Assembly: GCA_937988775.1 (NCBI GenBank)
Contig: CALKHP010000034.1
Location: 42,795 to 106,794, forward strand
DNA from: an uncultured Alphaproteobacteria bacterium
GTDB lineage: Bacteria; Pseudomonadota; Alphaproteobacteria; Rhizobiales; Beijerinckiaceae
Reading direction: 5' to 3'
Length of the DNA: 64,000 nucleotides
Shown: one piece after another, positions 61,437 to 64,000 of the stretch
How positions within the stretch are numbered: position 1 is the stretch's first letter
Layout: every line of letters begins with the position of its first letter
The notes under the pieces: generated by a model
The model's database searches: none
What the model was told of the DNA's origin: nothing
Seen by the model: the letters and a program-made list of their open reading frames with translations, nothing else
Position numbers and translations under genes: made by a program

Positions 61437-61718
61437 TCAGCAGGGCACCTCGATCGGATCGCCATATTCGTCATAGGCGCGACAATAACCGCCATAGCGA
61501 CGCTGGGGAGCAGTAGCGCCGCCAAGGATTGCACCACCAGCGCCACCGATCGCCGCGCCCATGAGAGCGCCCCCTGGATGACCCGTCGCGGCTCCGCCGA
61601 TGATGGCTCCCGCACCGGCACCGAGGAGCCCGCCGGCGACGGCTCGCTCGTTCGGGGAATTGCTGGCGCAAGCGCCGAGGCCAAGCGCCAAAGCGCAAAC
61701 AAGCACAACCGACTTCAT
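61437..61718 (-). CDS. Glycine-zipper lipoprotein (copy 2, within the prophage)
   Basis: 93 residues from MKSVVLVCALALGLGAC with lipobox LGAC (Cys17). The glycine zipper (GGLLGAGAGAIIGGAATG) and the C-terminus YGGYCRAYDEYGDPIEVPC are the same as in copy 1 at 32199, while the signal peptide differs. It is on the opposite strand to the virion genes that surround it. I infer a host-derived cargo (moron) gene. Confidence 0.82.
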   Translation of the reverse strand: MKSVVLVCALALGLGACASNSPNERAVAGGLLGAGAGAIIGGAATGHPGGALMGAAIGGAGGAILGGATAPQRRYGGYCRAYDEYGDPIEVPC

Positions 61719-61767
61719 GTCGTTCCTTTCATTGATGTGGCGTTTGGATGTTCAGCGTGGCGACGAG

Positions 61768-62055
61768 TTACCACCCGCGCCAGTAGGGGCGATGCCAACG
61801 CGGGCCGTAATAGTAGACTGGACCACCATAATAGACACGCGGCGGGCCATAGTAGCCGCGCCGGTAAACCGGGGCTCGGCGGTAGCGAAACGGAACGCAT
61901 CGCCCCCAGCGATTGGGATGCCAGCCGGGGCCGCAGCCTCCGGCGACGGTGGTGATAGCGGACGGCGCCTCGGTGGGTGCGACCGGCATGGCCTGGGCGG
62001 CCGTAACAGCGGCGCCGGCAAATCCAAGAGCGATGACGATTGCTGCAAGCTTCAT
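61768..62055 (-). CDS. GCG_CRPN-type secreted protein (copy 2, within the prophage)
   Basis: 95 residues from MKLAAIVIALGFAGAAVTAA with signal peptide ending AQA. It has AITTVAGGCGPGWHPNRWGRC and Tyr/Gly/Pro/Arg repeats (GPPRVYYGGPVYYYGPRWH). It pairs with the glycine-zipper gene 49 bp downstream exactly as copy 1 does. The upstream leader is also shared. Likely envelope protein altering the lysogen surface. Confidence 0.8.
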   Translation of the reverse strand: MKLAAIVIALGFAGAAVTAAQAMPVAPTEAPSAITTVAGGCGPGWHPNRWGRCVPFRYRRAPVYRRGYYGPPRVYYGGPVYYYGPRWHRPYWRGW

Positions 62056-62141
62056 GTGTCCCTCCTGATCAGCCCACCCATCTCACGGCGTAGCGCCTGA
62101 ATGTGGCGTGAAACGACCCGTTCTCTGTCGTTCAGATTCCA
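62056..62141 (-). promoter_or_regulatory. Conserved 5' leader of the GCG_CRPN gene (copy 2)
   Basis: Nearly identical to 32902-32990 over CCCATCTCACGGCGTAG and GCCTGAATGTGGCGTGAAA, with more scattered matches up to TTCAGATTC/TTCGGATTC. The conceptual peptide RHIQALRREMGGLI is preserved but its continuation differs between copies. Confidence 0.5.
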
Positions 62142-62147
62142 TCCACC

Positions 62148-62170
62148 ACCCGCCCTGGCCGGCGGGTTTT
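62148..62170 (+). terminator. Terminator-like hairpin before the internal virion gene
   Basis: ACCCGCC-CTGGCC-GGCGGGT followed by TTT. It is almost the same as the terminator at 60289, and together with 61396 it brackets the inserted cassette. Confidence 0.65.
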
Positions 62171-62247
62171 CCGTGGCGCGCGGGTGCGTTGCGCAGACGC
62201 GCCCGCGCGTCACGGTGAAGCGGCACCTTACTCGCGAGTTTCCCAAC

Positions 62248-64000
62248 ATGGTTGATCTCAACATCCCGAACCAGCCGACTGTTCTCGCCGAAGCGCCGAC
62301 CGAGCGTGTCAGCGCGCGCGACATCGCCGCATCGAGCAGCCACCTGGCCAATGGGCTGACAGCGCTTGGCACCGGCCTCGAAGACCTGTCCGTGCCAATC
62401 GCCGAACAGGAAGGCCGCGATGCGGTCGCCAACGCGCCGATGATGCGCGACGAAAACGGCAATCTGGTCAAGGCCACGCCGGCCAACAGTTTCATCACCG
62501 GTAAGGGCGGCTATGCCTATGCCGGCACCGTCGCGGCCGGCGCGCTGGCGGAAGGCCAGAACCAGACCTCGACCGACGTCAATAATCTGCGCGTGCAGCA
62601 TATGGGCGACCCGGAGGGCTTCAAGACCGCCGCCGCTTCCTATGTGCAGAACCTGAAGGCGAAGCAGGGCGACGGTCCGCTCGGCGCCTCGATGGTGCAA
62701 TCGGCCGACACGCTGGTGACGCAGCACTATAACGGCATGGTGAACCAGAAGGCCGCGCAAGACGTAGCCGGCGCCAAGGCCAGCATCCTGACGCAGATCG
62801 AGGTGCATCAAAACGATCTGTCAGCGCTGGCACGGCAATCTGGCACGGAAACGCACGAGTTCGAGGCGAAGTCCGACGAACTGAACGCCCTCTATGACCA
62901 GTTAAAGGCCAATCCGAATTTCCAGATGCCCGAAGCGGTGGTGGAGGCGCAGCGCAAGTCCTCGGAGGAATACCTTCAAGGCATGGCCATCGTCGGCCAT
63001 GTCGATGCCGTGCAGGCCGAGAAGGGGCCGATTGCGGCGCAGAAGGAACTTCACGATCAGGTCAATTCGCCGGAGCTTGGCCTGTCGGATGCCCAGCGCA
63101 ACACGCTGATTGCGCAGGGGCAGGCCCGCATCGCGTTCAACCTCGGCCAGAACAAGGTCGAGATCGACGCCAACCAAGAGAACTTCAAGGCCATGGATGC
63201 GGCTGTGAAGGCCAGCACGCGCTTTAGCGAGGACATCTGGCAAACCGCCATCCAGCGCTCGACTGCCCTCGGCGATGTCGAGACGGCGGCGCGGCTGAAG
63301 GCGTTGCATCTGGCCTATCCGGTGCAGGCGGCGACCTCGGGCTACTCGCCCCAGCAGAGCGCCGCGGCGCAGGGCGTGCGCCCCGGCCTCGCCGACCGTC
63401 AGCCGAGCGGCGATTATATCTCCAATCTTGCCCGGCAGGAGAATGCCTCCGGTAGCAACACGGCCTCGCCCGGCACGTCGTCGGCGCTCGGCAAATTCCA
63501 GTTCACCGAGGGCACCTGGGCCGCCGTGCGGGCTGCACACCCCGAACTTGGCCTGACAGCCGACGGCCGCACCGATCCGGCGCAGCAGGACAAGGCGATT
63601 GTCGCGCACACCGCCGACAATCGGAAAATCCTGACCGATGCCGGGATCGATCCGAGTGACAAGAACACCTATATGGCGCACTTCCTCGGCGCTGGCGGCG
63701 CGGTGAAGTTCCTTCAGGCAGCGCGGACCAACCCGAACCAGTCGGCCGCCGCGCTGTTCCCCGATGCTGCCGCCGCGAACCGGCCCGTCTTCTATAATAA
63801 GGACGGCAGCGCGCGCACGCTCGCGGAGGTGTATGCGCTTCAGACCGCGCGCTTCTCCGGCAACAGCACCGTGCTCGCCCCGCCGCCGCGCTCGATCAAC
63901 AACGTGCCGTTCACGCCGGATCAGTTGCGCGACAATCCGTTCTTGATGTCGACGTGGGTGCAGAAAATTGCGAGCGACGCCAAGAACCAGCAGGCTATGG
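62248..64000 (+). CDS. Large phage internal virion protein with lytic-transglycosylase-like domain (cut by right edge)
   Basis: Open from ATG 62248 to the edge, 584 codons. It starts MVDLNIPNQPTVLAEAPTER. The N-terminal 370 residues are helical and charged. Near 390, DYISNLARQENASGSNTASP then SSALGKFQFTEGTWAAVRAA is an SLT/lysozyme-like region (catalytic Glu in RQE), with later AHFLGAGGAVKFLQAA. This fits podovirus internal core proteins (T7 gp15/gp16-like), which are ejected and open the cell wall. No strong ribosome-binding site is visible. Confidence 0.8.
   Translation, partial: MVDLNIPNQPTVLAEAPTERVSARDIAASSSHLANGLTALGTGLEDLSVPIAEQEGRDAVANAPMMRDENGNLVKATPANSFITGKGGYAYAGTVAAGALAEGQNQTSTDVNNLRVQHMGDPEGFKTAAASYVQNLKAKQGDGPLGASMVQSADTLVTQHYNGMVNQKAAQDVAGAKASILTQIEVHQNDLSALARQSGTETHEFEAKSDELNALYDQLKANPNFQMPEAVVEAQRKSSEEYLQGMAIVGHVDAVQAEKGPIAAQKELHDQVNSPELGLSDAQRNTLIAQGQARIAFNLGQNKVEIDANQENFKAMDAAVKASTRFSEDIWQTAIQRSTALGDVETAARLKALHLAYPVQAATSGYSPQQSAAAQGVRPGLADRQPSGDYISNLARQENASGSNTASPGTSSALGKFQFTEGTWAAVRAAHPELGLTADGRTDPAQQDKAIVAHTADNRKILTDAGIDPSDKNTYMAHFLGAGGAVKFLQAARTNPNQSAAALFPDAAAANRPVFYNKDGSARTLAEVYALQTARFSGNSTVLAPPPRSINNVPFTPDQLRDNPFLMSTWVQKIASDAKNQQAM

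Noticed and set aside
62083..63681. Reverse frames opposite the internal virion gene
   Set aside because: The forward frame is open for the whole 1.75 kb and contains a lytic-transglycosylase-like region; reverse frames are Arg/His-rich mirrors.

Overview
The window looks like a chromosomal segment of a GC-rich alphaproteobacterium, most likely Hyphomicrobiales (rhizobia, Bosea and relatives). The grounds are high-GC coding, a DUF1127 small protein, GCG_CRPN-type Cys/Tyr-rich secreted proteins, MocR and GcvA-like regulators, and mobile-element genes typical of that order. No tRNA, rRNA or CRISPR array was found.

Layout. (1) 1-13.3 kb is ordinary metabolic DNA. A seven-gene leftward operon encodes a PotABCD-type ABC importer, a class-IV aminotransferase, a uronate-dehydrogenase-like enzyme and an acyl-CoA dehydrogenase, with a divergent GcvA-like LysR regulator. 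Next come a glutathione transferase, an FMN 2-hydroxyacid dehydrogenase, a DadA-like oxidase and a fused beta-oxidation enzyme. Together they suggest uptake and oxidation of an amine, amino acid or hydroxy acid. (2) 13.3-23 kb is accessory. It holds a transposase remnant, a tRNA-Ser-end-like sequence, a 1218-aa YobI-like membrane P-loop NTPase and, divergently, a 1373-aa STAND-type NTPase ending in a PD-(D/E)XK-type nuclease motif. I read this as a probable defence locus. (3) 23-41 kb is mixed cargo: a broken exonuclease III next to DUF1810, PAP2 phosphatase, MFS transporter, a cupredoxin/FTR1 iron-uptake pair, a pseudo-caspase with a long Gln/Ala repeat, small envelope proteins, a toxin-antitoxin pair, two DMT exporters each beside a regulator, and relaxase and IS110 fragments. 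(4) 40.8-46.4 kb is a leftward cluster with an ECF-like sigma factor, a PD-(D/E)XK-like protein, an unknown protein, an AAA+ ATPase, a small DUF protein and an M41 peptidase. It is in effect an FtsH-type protease divided between two genes. It is preceded by a gene-free stretch with a three-copy repeat family that has a strict 21-bp internal period. (5) 48.3-50.3 kb holds a large tyrosine recombinase and a second tRNA-Ser-end-like sequence. (6) From 50.4 kb to the right edge is a prophage: integrase, AlpA-like excisionase, winged-helix and PC4-like small proteins, iteron-like repeats, a T7-type tail fibre and the start of a large internal virion protein. A two-gene host-like cassette, a diverged copy of the pair at 32.2-32.9 kb, sits among the virion genes.

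The two tRNA-Ser-end-like sequences (13974 and 50273) suggest two elements integrated in tandem at one minus-strand tRNA-Ser gene, whose intact copy would lie right of the window. The two most interesting systems are the divergent YobI/STAND-nuclease pair and the sigma-factor plus split-FtsH cluster.
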